A DNA stretch of 64,000 nt from Halorubrum sp. PV6 (GTDB taxonomy: Archaea > Halobacteriota > Halobacteria > Halobacteriales > Haloferacaceae), in NCBI RefSeq assembly GCF_003990725.2, contig NZ_CP030064.1:2418001-2482000 (forward strand), given 5' to 3'. The notes below the pieces were generated by a model. It saw nothing but the letters and a program-made list of their open reading frames with translations, searched no databases and was not told where the DNA came from. The position numbers were made by a program, and so were the translations under genes. Shown here piece by piece: positions 35,935 to 43,696 of this stretch (position 1 is the first letter of the stretch; every line of letters begins with the position of its first letter).

Positions 35935-36135
35935 TTACGCCTGTTCGGGGTCGGCCGTCTCGCCGCTGAATCCCGGCAGACTGCCGCCGGTCGCGATCCG
36001 GAGGCTGGCCCAGATGAGCAGGACGTTCACTAACGTGATCGCGACGTACAGTTCGGCTCGGTCAGCGATGAACACCGCGGCGGGGACGAGCCCGCCGAGC
36101 ACGAGGAGAACCGCTTTCTGGATGGAGAAGTTCAT
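35935..36135 (-). CDS. Small membrane protein beside the ba3-like oxidase operon
   Basis: A 66-residue protein with two predicted membrane helices (AVLLVLGGLVPAAVFIA and YVAITLVNVLLIWASL), ending in a short acidic tail. It lies between the Cu ATPase (same strand, downstream) and the divergent oxidase operon. Haloarchaeal oxidase clusters commonly include such tiny subunits, so an assembly or accessory role is inferred. ATG 36135 is used; the upstream open frame overlaps the divergent promoter region. Confidence 0.75.
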   Translation of the reverse strand: MNFSIQKAVLLVLGGLVPAAVFIADRAELYVAITLVNVLLIWASLRIATGGSLPGFSGETADPEQA

Positions 36136-36200
36136 GGCGTAACCAACGGTCGCACGAACATATATAAGATCCGTGTTTTCAGGCTCCGAGAACGGGTGTG

Positions 36201-36210
36201 AATTATATGC
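36201..36210 (+). promoter_or_regulatory. TATA box of the cba-type oxidase operon
   Basis: aattatatgc lies 23-32 nt before the ATG at 36233. The same AT-rich stretch (36160-36210) must also serve the divergent small gene starting at 36135. Confidence 0.6.
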
Positions 36211-36232
36211 CTCCGACCGAATAACGACCTCT

Positions 36233-36409
36233 ATGGGAAGCAACGAGACCGCGCACGCGTCGTCGGAGGACGTGGGCGGAGACACAGAAGAGTTCGACCC
36301 GATCGGGACGCTCACGTTGATCGCGATATACTTCGCGATCCTCGTACTCGCGTGGGTGTACATCTACTACATCGAGTTCCTCGGCCGGGATCTGGTCGTC
36401 GTGGGGTAA
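36233..36409 (+). CDS. cbaD: Small single-helix oxidase subunit (CbaD-like)
   Basis: A 58-residue protein with a polar, acidic N terminus and one membrane helix (TLTLIAIYFAILVLAWVYI). Located 7 nt upstream of the subunit II gene, it corresponds by position to CbaD in the Natronomonas ba3 oxidase operon. Assignment rests on context and architecture rather than strong sequence motifs. Start supported by the leaderless TATA spacing. Confidence 0.75.
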   Translation: MGSNETAHASSEDVGGDTEEFDPIGTLTLIAIYFAILVLAWVYIYYIEFLGRDLVVVG

Positions 36410-36416
36410 TATCGAG

Positions 36417-36932
36417 ATGCACATTCACGCATACGAAAAACTCTGGCTCGCCGCATCGATTCTGCTCATCCTGCTGCTCATCGGTTCGGTCACGTACGGC
36501 GCCGTCGGTCCGGGCGTGGCGATGGTCGCCGACAGCGAGCAGCCGATCGACGCCGGCGGGCTCGACGAGGACGAGCGCTTCTCCGAGCCGCGCGTCGAAC
36601 AGGTCGGTGAGAATCACTACGCCGCGTACGTCGTCGCCTACCAGTTCGGATTCGAGCCGAATCCGATCGTCGTCCCCGAAGATAGCACGGTGACGTTCTA
36701 CGTCACCTCTCGGGACGTGATCCACGGCTTCGAGGTCGCCGGGACGAACGCGAACACGATGGTGGTCCCCGGCGAGGTCGCCGAGATCACCGTCGAAGTC
36801 GACGGGGAACAGGAGTACGGACTCCTCTGTAACGAGTACTGCGGCGCCGGCCACCACGTCATGGAAGGGAAAGTGAACGTCGTCAGCCAGTCGGAGTTCG
36901 AATCGCGGAACAGCGGAGGTGAGGACGCATGA
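36417..36932 (+). CDS. cbaB: Heme-copper oxidase subunit II, ba3-type
   Basis: A 171-residue subunit with one N-terminal membrane helix (about residues 8-30) and an external cupredoxin domain holding the CuA centre. Ligands are visible: the His in SRDVIHGFEV and the C-terminal set CNEYCGAGHHVM (two Cys, Glu, His, Met). It accepts electrons from halocyanin or cytochrome and passes them to subunit I. ba3 typing rests on the small size and single helix. Its end overlaps the subunit I start by 4 nt. Confidence 0.93.
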   Translation: MHIHAYEKLWLAASILLILLLIGSVTYGAVGPGVAMVADSEQPIDAGGLDEDERFSEPRVEQVGENHYAAYVVAYQFGFEPNPIVVPEDSTVTFYVTSRDVIHGFEVAGTNANTMVVPGEVAEITVEVDGEQEYGLLCNEYCGAGHHVMEGKVNVVSQSEFESRNSGGEDA

Positions 36933-38719
36933 GCGAAGCCATCGAAGCCGAACAGTCCTTCGTCGACAAGTTCCCCGACGAGGCGCGCATCGTCCGATCG
37001 TCGTTCCTCGGGTCTTTCTTAGCGCTGATCTTGGGTGCCATCTTCGGCATCATCCAGACCCTCCACCGGACCGACGTGGCGCGGATCATCCCGTCGACCG
37101 ACTACTACACCGTGTTGACCGCTCACGGGGTGTTCCTGGTGATCAGCTTCACCGTCTTCTTCCTCGTGGGCCTGTTCACCTGGGCCATCGTTCGAAGCCT
37201 GGATCGACCGCTCGTGAACACCAAAATAACCTGGACGTGGTACCTGATCATGTCGGGCGGGATGACGATGACCGGCATCTCGATTCTCGCCGGCTTCGTC
37301 GATTCGATCGACATGAGCGCGGACGTCCTGTACACGTTCTACGCGCCGCTGCAGGCGCACCCGCTGTTTTACACGGGGCTCGCCGTGTTCATCGTCGGGT
37401 CGTGGATCGCCGGCGCCGACTGGTTCCGGACGTTCCTCGCGTGGCGGCGCGAACACCCCGACGAGCGCATCCCGCTGCAGACGTTCATGGTGTTGACCAC
37501 GATGGCGATGTGGTACATCGCGTCCTCGGCGGTGGCAGCCTCCGTGCTCCTCTTCCTCCTGCCGTGGTCGCTCGGCTTCATCGATCAGGTGAATCCGACG
37601 CTGACCCGGACGCTGTTCTGGTTCTTCGGTCACCCGGTCGTGTACTTCTGGCTGATGCCGGCGTACATGCTGTGGTACACCGTGCTGCCGAAGATCGCCG
37701 GCGGGCGGCTGTTCAGCGACCCGCTCGCGCGCGTCGTGTTCGTGCTGTTCCTCCTGCTTTCGACCCCCGTCGGGATCCACCACCAGTACCTCGATCCGGG
37801 GATCGCGGAGGGGTTCAAGTTCATCTCGATGACGAACACGATGTTCCTCCTGCTCCCGAGTCTGCTCACCGCCTTCACCGTCGTGGCGAGCGTCGAGTAC
37901 GGCGCCCGCCAGCGCGGCGGTAGCGGTCTCCTCGGTTGGCTCACCGATCTCCCGTGGCGGAAACCGGAGTTCACGGGCATGATGCTCGCGGGACTGATGT
38001 TCGCCGCCGGCGGCTTCTCCGGCATGGTGAACGCCGGGATGAACATCAACTACATGATCCACAACACCATCTGGGTGCCGGGCCACTTCCACCTCACCGT
38101 GGGGACCGCGGTCGCGCTCACGTTCATGGCCGCGACCTACTGGATCTGGCCGCAGATCTCCAACAAGCCGATCTACAGCCGGACCATCGGCTTGGTGCAG
38201 GTCGTCGTGTGGTTCATCGGGATGGCGCTGATGTCGAACGCGATGCACGCACAGGGGATCATGGGCGTCCCGCGCCGGACCGCGGAGCCGGAGTACTCCG
38301 GGTTCGACTACGCGACGATGTTCGGCGGGTTCGAGGAGCTCAACATCCAGATCGCGATCGGCGGGACGCTGCTTTTCGTCTCGACGATCCTCTTCATCGG
38401 GAACCTCCTGTTGACGATGGGGAACCCGAAGGTCTCCGGGCTCGCCGAGTCGCTGCCGCCGGCGCTGTCCGGACCGACCGACTCTCCGGAAGTGCTGGAT
38501 AACCTCCGTCTGTGGGTGGGCATCGCGCTCACGCTCGTCGTGCTCGCGTACGCGCTCCCGATCGCCGCGATCATCAACCGCGGCGGGCTGCTCGGACCGG
38601 GCGTCGGCACGTATCCGGTGTGGCTCACGCCCCTGTTCGACGCGCTCGCGAACAGCGCGACGATCGCGATCGGTGCGGTCGGCGACGCGTCGGCCGCGCT
38701 CGTCGAGGTGGTCAAATGA
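36929..38719 (+). CDS. cbaA: Heme-copper oxidase subunit I, ba3-type
   Basis: A 596-residue catalytic subunit with at least 12 membrane helices that reduces oxygen to water and pumps protons. Heme ligands are in LTAHGVFLVISFT (near 62) and VPGHFHLTVG; the CuB ligands are in FFGHPVVYFW, with the cross-linked Tyr of the HPVVY motif, and TPVGIHHQYLDPG. The TM6 sequence and small partner subunits fit B-family (ba3) oxidases more than aa3. A Shine-Dalgarno-like ggaggtga (36916-36923) precedes its ATG, and the start overlaps cbaB. Confidence 0.95.
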   Translation: MSEAIEAEQSFVDKFPDEARIVRSSFLGSFLALILGAIFGIIQTLHRTDVARIIPSTDYYTVLTAHGVFLVISFTVFFLVGLFTWAIVRSLDRPLVNTKITWTWYLIMSGGMTMTGISILAGFVDSIDMSADVLYTFYAPLQAHPLFYTGLAVFIVGSWIAGADWFRTFLAWRREHPDERIPLQTFMVLTTMAMWYIASSAVAASVLLFLLPWSLGFIDQVNPTLTRTLFWFFGHPVVYFWLMPAYMLWYTVLPKIAGGRLFSDPLARVVFVLFLLLSTPVGIHHQYLDPGIAEGFKFISMTNTMFLLLPSLLTAFTVVASVEYGARQRGGSGLLGWLTDLPWRKPEFTGMMLAGLMFAAGGFSGMVNAGMNINYMIHNTIWVPGHFHLTVGTAVALTFMAATYWIWPQISNKPIYSRTIGLVQVVVWFIGMALMSNAMHAQGIMGVPRRTAEPEYSGFDYATMFGGFEELNIQIAIGGTLLFVSTILFIGNLLLTMGNPKVSGLAESLPPALSGPTDSPEVLDNLRLWVGIALTLVVLAYALPIAAIINRGGLLGPGVGTYPVWLTPLFDALANSATIAIGAVGDASAALVEVVK

Positions 38720-38931
38720 GCGTGGACGTGACCCGCGGCGGGCTCTTCGTGACGCTCGCCATCTTCGGCGTGATCATCTACGAGATGCGGACCGTCCTCG
38801 ACTTCGTCGGGGTCGAACTCCCGCTGATCCCGTATATGGCCGCGGTCTTCATCCTCGCCGGGCTGACGGTTTGGATCATCACGCTGAAAGGCGGGTGGCG
38901 GACCGAGCCCGAGCGCGACAAGCCCGCGTAA
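38716..38931 (+). CDS. cbaE: Small two-helix oxidase subunit (CbaE-like)
   Basis: A 71-residue protein overlapping the end of subunit I by ATGA. Two hydrophobic helices (LFVTLAIFGVIIYEM and LIPYMAAVFILAGLTVWII) are followed by a charged tail. By position it matches the last small gene of the Natronomonas cba operon. Sequence motifs alone would not identify it. Confidence 0.75.
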   Translation: MSVDVTRGGLFVTLAIFGVIIYEMRTVLDFVGVELPLIPYMAAVFILAGLTVWIITLKGGWRTEPERDKPA

Positions 38932-39005
38932 CGGCCGCCGTCTTTTCCTGCGATTTCGGTTCTCTCGACCGCGCCAGTTATGCCTTCTCGGTACAAGACA
39001 GAAGC

Positions 39006-39257
39006 ATGGGCACGACGCGCGTCACGGTTCGGTGTTGCGACTGTTCGTTGACGACGACGCACGACACGCTTCGAGACGCGCGACTCGCCGTCGACGACCA
39101 CGAGTCGGCGGCCGGCCACGACGTCGCGTGGACCATCGAGTCGCTCGATGCGGGCGTTTCGAAGGCCGGCGCTGACGCCGGCGTCTGCGGTCGACCCGAG
39201 TGCGCGAACGACGACTCACCGCTCGTGAACCCGGCGCCGCCGGAGCGAGAGCCGTAG
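39006..39257 (+). CDS. Small Cys-rich haloarchaeal protein, unknown function
   Basis: An 83-residue protein: VTVRCCDCSLTTTHDTLRDARLAVDDHESAAGHDVAWTIES suggests a small zinc-binding fold with Cys in CCDC and His in DDH/GHDV, a pattern seen in several haloarchaeal zinc-finger DUFs. A second Cys pair (CGRPEC) occurs near the C terminus. It lies 74 nt after the oxidase operon. Function unknown. Confidence 0.7.
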   Translation: MGTTRVTVRCCDCSLTTTHDTLRDARLAVDDHESAAGHDVAWTIESLDAGVSKAGADAGVCGRPECANDDSPLVNPAPPEREP

Positions 39258-39377
39258 CGCCGCCGGCGTCTGCGCTCGCGGAGCGGCTGAGACGCGCGAA
39301 GAACGGACGTAGAGGCGCCTCAGGCGAGAGAGTATATAAATTCGCAGCACTCGTTCTTTATATTGGAATTAACATAC

Positions 39378-39387
39378 AATATTAAAT
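39378..39387 (+). promoter_or_regulatory. TATA-like box of the tusA-SQR-DUF1641 operon
   Basis: caatattaaa, 30-39 nt before the ATG at 39417, in an AT-rich island (39351-39390) that contrasts with the surrounding GC-rich DNA. Confidence 0.55.
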
Positions 39388-39405
39388 CCGTGGGGCCGAA
39401 AGAGT

Positions 39406-39414
39406 GTACTGTAC
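39406..39414. promoter_or_regulatory. 9-bp palindrome GTACTGTAC at the tusA start
   Basis: GTACTGTAC ends two bases before the ATG at 39417. The same 9-mer sits immediately before the ATG of the rhodanese-MBL gene (43688-43696). Identical placement at two sulfur-gene starts suggests an operator overlapping the transcription start (inference). Confidence 0.4.
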
Positions 39415-39416
39415 GC

Positions 39417-39659
39417 ATGTCCACCACCGATATCGAACCCACGGATACCGTCGACGCCCGCGGAGCCGCCTGCCCCGGACCGCTGATGGACCTCATCGGT
39501 CGCGTTCGGTCCGCAGGCTCGGGAGACGTGATCCTCCTTTTAAGTGACAACGACCAGTCGCTGACCGACGTCAGAGAGTGGGTCGGCGAGACCGACAACG
39601 AACTGCTCGAAGTCGACGAGGCGGACGACCACTACGGCTTCTACGTGGAGGTCGCGTGA
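39417..39659 (+). CDS. TusA-family sulfur carrier protein
   Basis: An 80-residue TusA/SirA-fold protein. VDARGAACPGPLMDLIGRV contains the persulfide-carrying Cys in the family CPxP context (here CPGP), followed by SGDVILLLSDNDQSLTDVREWV. It passes sulfane sulfur between enzymes. It is followed by the SQR-like flavoprotein after one base and DUF1641, so it likely shuttles persulfide made by that flavoprotein (inference). Confidence 0.9.
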   Translation: MSTTDIEPTDTVDARGAACPGPLMDLIGRVRSAGSGDVILLLSDNDQSLTDVREWVGETDNELLEVDEADDHYGFYVEVA

Positions 39660-39660
39660 G

Positions 39661-40806
39661 ATGACGGACCGAATCGCCATCCTCGGCGGGGGGACCGGCG
39701 GGGCGGTGCTCGCGAACAACCTCGCGGAGCGGCTCGCCCCGGAAATCGACGACGGCGACGTCGAGGTGACGCTCCTCAACGACGGTCCGGACCACGTGTA
39801 CAAGCCCGTGTGGCTGTACGTGCCGTTCGGACAGCGCGAGCCGGCCGACGGCCGCCGACCGCTCGCCGACCTCGTCGACGACCGGATCGACCTCACGATC
39901 GACCGCGTGACCGATATCGACGCGGACGCGAAGTCGCTCGCGCTCCGCGACGCCGCCAGCCCGCTCGATTACGACTACCTCGTCGTCGCCACGGGCTCGA
40001 CGCTCGCCGCCGACGAGATCCCGGGGCTCGCGGAGGGGGGCCACGACTACTACTCGGAGGAGGGCGCGCTCGCGCTCAGAGACGAACTGCTCTCGATGAC
40101 CGAGGGGCACCTCGTGGTGAGCGTCATCGGAACGCCCCACATGTGTCCGGCGGCGCCGTTGGAGTTCGCGTTCATGGCGGACGACTGGTTCCGCGAGCGC
40201 GGGCTCCGCGACGACATCGATATCACCTACACGTACCCGATCAACCGCGTCCACGGAAACCCCCACATCGGCGAGTGGGCGGACCCGATAATGGCGGAGC
40301 GGGACATCAACACGGAGACGTTCTTCAACGCCGAGTCGGTCGATCCGGAGGCGAAGACGATCACCTCGATGGAGGGGACCGAACTCGACTACGACCTGTT
40401 GGCCGCGATCCCCCCGCACCGCGGGGTCGACGTGGTCGCGGACGCCGACCTCGGCGACCGCGGGTGGGTCGACGTCGACAAACACACCTTGGAGGCCGAG
40501 GCGGCCGACGACGTGTACGCGCTCGGCGACGCCGCGACGACGGGCGTCCCGAAGGCCGGCAGCGTCGCCCACTACCAGGCGGGCGTCCTGGCACAGCGGC
40601 TCGAAAGCGAGATCCGCGGGCGGCCGGCGACCGCGACCTACGACGGGAAGACGCTCTGTTTCATCGAGACCGGGATGGACGCCGCCTCGTTCGTCGAGTT
40701 CGACTACCAGAACCCGCCGTCGCCCGCGCCGCCGTCACAGAAGCTCCACTGGTCGAAGCTGGCGTACAACGAGTCCTACTGGCTCACCGCACGGGGGTTG
40801 CTCTGA
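39661..40806 (+). CDS. SQR-like FAD-dependent oxidoreductase
   Basis: A 381-residue pyridine-nucleotide-disulfide-fold flavoprotein similar to sulfide:quinone oxidoreductases. The FAD-binding AILGGGTGGAVLANNLA is at the N terminus, a second nucleotide-contact region is VVATGSTLA, and YALGDAATTGVPKAG (near 285) binds the FAD tail. Two cysteines sit where SQR has its redox pair: HMCPAAPLEF (near 162) and KTLCFIETG (near 338). It probably oxidises sulfide or persulfide and hands sulfur to TusA; quinone reduction is assumed from the family. Operon with tusA and DUF1641. Confidence 0.88.
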   Translation: MTDRIAILGGGTGGAVLANNLAERLAPEIDDGDVEVTLLNDGPDHVYKPVWLYVPFGQREPADGRRPLADLVDDRIDLTIDRVTDIDADAKSLALRDAASPLDYDYLVVATGSTLAADEIPGLAEGGHDYYSEEGALALRDELLSMTEGHLVVSVIGTPHMCPAAPLEFAFMADDWFRERGLRDDIDITYTYPINRVHGNPHIGEWADPIMAERDINTETFFNAESVDPEAKTITSMEGTELDYDLLAAIPPHRGVDVVADADLGDRGWVDVDKHTLEAEAADDVYALGDAATTGVPKAGSVAHYQAGVLAQRLESEIRGRPATATYDGKTLCFIETGMDAASFVEFDYQNPPSPAPPSQKLHWSKLAYNESYWLTARGLL

Positions 40807-40807
40807 G

Positions 40808-41488
40808 ATGACGGCCAACAGCACCGAGACGGAAGGCCCCGACGAGTCGGAAGAGGAGCCGCGAAGCGCCGAGGACCTGGACCGCGACGAGCTCGAAGCG
40901 ATCGTCGCCGAGAACCCCGAGGCGGTCGCGGCGTTCGTCGACCGGCTCGGCGCGGTCAACGAGTTCCTCGACGTGGTCGCGCTCGGCGAGAACGCGCTCA
41001 CGGACGAGATGGTCGTCGAACTCGCGGGCACGGCCTCGACGCTCGCGGAGTCGGCGGACGGCCTCGCGACGGACGAGACCGTCGCGCTCGCCGAGACCGT
41101 GGGAAGCAACGGGACGGAGTTACAGGCGGCGATGGAGACGCTGATCACGCTCCAGCGGAGCGGGACCTTAGACGAACTCGCCGAACTCGCCGAGGTGGGG
41201 TCGCTCGCCACCGCCGCGCTCGACGACGAGATGGTTCGCTCGCTGGCGAAGACCGGCTCCGGGCTCGGTGAGGTGGCGGACACGGCCGCGGACGACGACA
41301 CGCGCGACGGGCTGAAGACGCTGCTTTCCGGGGTCGGTGCCGCCCAACGGAGCGACCCGGAACCGGTGGGCGCGCTCGGGCTGGCGCGCGGCATTCGCGA
41401 CCCGGAGATCCAGTACGGGCTCGGCTACGTCCTCGCGATTTCGAAAGCGATCGGGAGAGCGCGAACGGACATCGGAGACGAGTCGTAA
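40808..41488 (+). CDS. DUF1641 domain protein
   Basis: A 226-residue acidic helical protein with the DUF1641 pattern AVAAFVDRLGAVNEFLDVV, TLITLQRSGTLDELAELAEV and GALGLARGIRDPEIQYGLGYVLAISKAIG. DUF1641 proteins are often beside SQR-like flavoproteins or formate-dehydrogenase-like enzymes in archaea and may bind or anchor them. Starts 1 nt after the flavoprotein stop. After its TAA, the same frame stays open for 47 more codons with an acidic repeat, suggesting an older longer C terminus. Confidence 0.88.
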   Translation: MTANSTETEGPDESEEEPRSAEDLDRDELEAIVAENPEAVAAFVDRLGAVNEFLDVVALGENALTDEMVVELAGTASTLAESADGLATDETVALAETVGSNGTELQAAMETLITLQRSGTLDELAELAEVGSLATAALDDEMVRSLAKTGSGLGEVADTAADDDTRDGLKTLLSGVGAAQRSDPEPVGALGLARGIRDPEIQYGLGYVLAISKAIGRARTDIGDES

Positions 41489-41518
41489 GGGAGGATCGAC
41501 AGCACCGACCGCGAGGAG

Positions 41519-41560
41519 CGCGACCACGAGGCGGACGAACGCGACCACGAGGCGGACGAA
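41519..41560. repeat. Perfect 21-bp tandem duplication
   Basis: Two identical adjacent copies (41519-41539 and 41540-41560), each starting cgcgaccacgaggcgg. In the frame of the upstream DUF1641 gene they would encode RDHEADE twice, after its stop codon. Confidence 0.8.
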
Positions 41561-41618
41561 CGGAACCCGCGTCGGCGAACCACCCGACTTTTTGATCACC
41601 CCGAGCGTCGGCAGGAAC

Positions 41619-42623
41619 ATGTCACCGACTGACAAGACACTCACGTTCGGCGTCCTCGGGACGGCGAACATCGCGAAGAAGGCCGTCATTCCGGCGATTC
41701 GAGCGAGCCAGCACGCGGTCGGCGCCGTCGCCTCTCGTGACGGCGCCCGCGCGGAGCGGTTCGCCGCCGAACACGGGATTCCGCGCAGCTACGGGGCGTA
41801 CGAGTCGCTGCTCGAAGACGACGGACTCGACGCGGTGTACGTTCCGCTCCCCAACGAACACCACGCCGAGTGGACGAGGCGGGCGGCCGACGCGGGGCTC
41901 GACGTGCTCTGTGAGAAGCCCTTGGCCGTCGACGCGGCGGAGGCCCGCGAGGTGGTCGCCCACTGCGAGGACCGCGGAGTCACGCTGATGGAGGGGTTCA
42001 TGTATCGGTACCACCCCCGGACCGAACGCGTCCTCGAACTGGTCGAGCACGAACTCACCGACGTTCGGACGGTGACCGCCACCTTCCGATTCCCGCTGTA
42101 CGACCGGCCCGGCGACGTGCGCCTGAACGACAGCCCCGGCGGCGGGTCGCTGATGGACGTCGGGTGTTACCCCATCTCGCTCGTCAGGACGGTTCTCGGA
42201 GAGCCCGACCGGGCGTATGCGCACACGAACGACACCCGCGGCGTCGGGGTCGACACCGAGTTGGCGGGCGTCTTGGAGTACGCCGACGGGCGGTCGGCTC
42301 GGGTCGCCTCCGGCTTCGACACGCAGTTGATCCAGCGCTACCGGATCGACGCGACCAACGGGTGGATCGTAGTTGAGCAGGCGTTCGACGCTCCCGCGGA
42401 CGAGCCGGTCGAGGTCACCTACCGGATCGACGGCCGGCGAGGCGTCGAGACGTTCGAGCCGGTCGACCAGTACCGCCGGCAGGTGGAGCATTTCGCCGAC
42501 CGAGTCGCCGCCGGCGAGGCGCCCCTGACGGACGGGGCGGAGGCGGTCGCGAACATGCGAGTTATCGACGCGTTAGACCGGAGCGCCGAGAGAAATGAGT
42601 CGGTCGCGGTCGAGGACGTATAA
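41619..42623 (+). CDS. Gfo/Idh/MocA-family NAD(P)-dependent oxidoreductase
   Basis: A 334-residue dehydrogenase. The Rossmann motif is FGVLGTANIAKKAVIPAI, the family signature CEKPLAVDAAEAREVV is near residue 93, and MEGFMYRYHPR and GGGSLMDVGCYPISLVR lie in the substrate domain. It resembles the haloarchaeal D-xylose dehydrogenase/glucose-fructose-oxidoreductase group, but sugar specificity is not readable. The ATG at 41619 has a weak TATA-like gactttttga about 28 nt upstream. It sits between two blocks of sulfur genes without an obvious link to them. Confidence 0.9.
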   Translation: MSPTDKTLTFGVLGTANIAKKAVIPAIRASQHAVGAVASRDGARAERFAAEHGIPRSYGAYESLLEDDGLDAVYVPLPNEHHAEWTRRAADAGLDVLCEKPLAVDAAEAREVVAHCEDRGVTLMEGFMYRYHPRTERVLELVEHELTDVRTVTATFRFPLYDRPGDVRLNDSPGGGSLMDVGCYPISLVRTVLGEPDRAYAHTNDTRGVGVDTELAGVLEYADGRSARVASGFDTQLIQRYRIDATNGWIVVEQAFDAPADEPVEVTYRIDGRRGVETFEPVDQYRRQVEHFADRVAAGEAPLTDGAEAVANMRVIDALDRSAERNESVAVEDV

Positions 42624-42629
42624 ACCGGG

Positions 42630-43217
42630 TCAGACGAGCAGTTGGATGTCCGCGTCGACCATGTCTTGGAACGCGGAGGCAGCGCCGACGCCGGTCGTAA
42701 CGCCGTCGTAGAAGTCGTCCTCGTCGTAGCCGAGGAGGTCGATCGTCATCTGACACGCCTGTAGCTCGACGCCGCTGGCGAGCGAGGTCTCGATGAGTTC
42801 TTCGATCGACGCGACGTCGTTGTCGTCGATCTTGTTGCGCATCATGCGCGTGGTCATCCGATCCATGCCGGGGAGCGCGGCGATCGCGTTCGGGACGGGC
42901 ATGTTCGGGTTCCCCACGGAGCTGAGCTGGAGGTTCTTCGAGTTCTCCTCGTGGAGGATCTCAAGTCCCCAGAACGTGTGGAAGAGGGTGACGTCGTAAC
43001 CGAACGCGGCGGCGGTGCTCGCGAGGATGAGCGGCGGGTACGCCATGTCGAGCGTGCCCTTGGTGGCGATGATCACCATCTTCTGCGGGCCACTATCGTC
43101 GACCTCCGACTGGAGGTCCGACACCTCGGTTTCGAGCGCTTCGATGCGAGCCTGCAGGTCGGCGACGGCTTCGGGGTCGAGGTCGTCGGGAGGCGACGCC
43201 GGAGTGTCCGTGCTCAT
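42630..43217 (-). CDS. DsrE/DsrF-like (DsrE2) sulfur-relay protein
   Basis: A 195-residue DsrE2-family protein. An N-terminal coiled coil (about 15-42, DLQARIEALETEVSDLQSEV) is followed by KMVIIATKGTLDMAYPPLILASTAAAFGYDVTLF and the conserved Cys region ELQACQMTIDLLGY (near 155). DsrE2 proteins bind sulfur on this Cys and exchange it with TusA. It starts 1 nt after a tusA gene on the same strand. Confidence 0.9.
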   Translation of the reverse strand: MSTDTPASPPDDLDPEAVADLQARIEALETEVSDLQSEVDDSGPQKMVIIATKGTLDMAYPPLILASTAAAFGYDVTLFHTFWGLEILHEENSKNLQLSSVGNPNMPVPNAIAALPGMDRMTTRMMRNKIDDNDVASIEELIETSLASGVELQACQMTIDLLGYDEDDFYDGVTTGVGAASAFQDMVDADIQLLV

Positions 43218-43218
43218 C

Positions 43219-43473
43219 TCACTCGGTCTTCCGGACGTAGTGTTTGTACACGTCCTGTCCGCCCTCGGTCGCCTCCTGCTGGTCGACGAGCTCGGCGCCC
43301 TCGGTCGACTCCGCCCAGCCGCCGATGTCGCTCATGCTTCCGGAGTCGGTGGAGACGATTTCGAGCGTCTCGCCGACGGGAAGGTCGTCGAACGCGCCTT
43401 TCGTCTTGATGACGGGCATCGGGCAGTTCTGTCCTTTCACGTCCAGCGTCTCGGATGCGGTTTCAGTACTCAT
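43219..43473 (-). CDS. TusA-family sulfur carrier protein (second copy)
   Basis: An 84-residue TusA with the canonical LDVKGQNCPMPVIKTKGAF (Cys-Pro-Met-Pro) and a C-terminal KHYVRK segment. It is the partner of the downstream DsrE2 gene. ATG 43473 is used; an in-frame start 11 codons upstream would overlap the inverted-repeat promoter. Unlike the other copy in this window, it has CPMP rather than CPGP. Confidence 0.9.
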   Translation of the reverse strand: MSTETASETLDVKGQNCPMPVIKTKGAFDDLPVGETLEIVSTDSGSMSDIGGWAESTEGAELVDQQEATEGGQDVYKHYVRKTE

Positions 43474-43505
43474 TGGTAGATCCCCCGTGTTGGGGCTAAT
43501 ACACA

Positions 43506-43524
43506 ATACTGGGTCGGCCAGTAT
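43506..43524. promoter_or_regulatory. 19-bp inverted repeat upstream of tusA-dsrE2
   Basis: Perfect 7-bp arms ATACTGG and CCAGTAT are separated by 5 bp. The site lies 33-51 nt upstream of the tusA start, in the region where the archaeal promoter elements must be. Its size and geometry match the repeat at 43639-43657. Confidence 0.5.
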
Positions 43525-43638
43525 AAGTGTGTCGATGCTTGTGGTTGACTTGAAAGACTGAACTATTCACTCACCCACCTATCACTCATGCGAGCGCACA
43601 AAGACTCTACCATCTACTGCGAGATATTGATATTGTGT

Positions 43639-43657
43639 GTATAGTGAATTACTATAC
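43639..43657. promoter_or_regulatory. 19-bp inverted repeat upstream of the rhodanese-MBL gene
   Basis: GTATAGT and ACTATAC arms around gaatt form a perfect palindrome, 40-58 nt before the ATG at 43697. The right arm (actatac) could double as the TATA box, so a bound protein would block transcription. Confidence 0.55.
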
Positions 43658-43687
43658 AAACCCTTAAGTTGCTCCTCCCGTTACGTG

Positions 43688-43696
43688 GTACTGTAC
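43688..43696. promoter_or_regulatory. 9-bp palindrome GTACTGTAC before the rhodanese-MBL start
   Basis: Identical to the element at 39406-39414 and directly abuts the ATG at 43697. Possible operator at the transcription start, or leader element. Confidence 0.4.
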
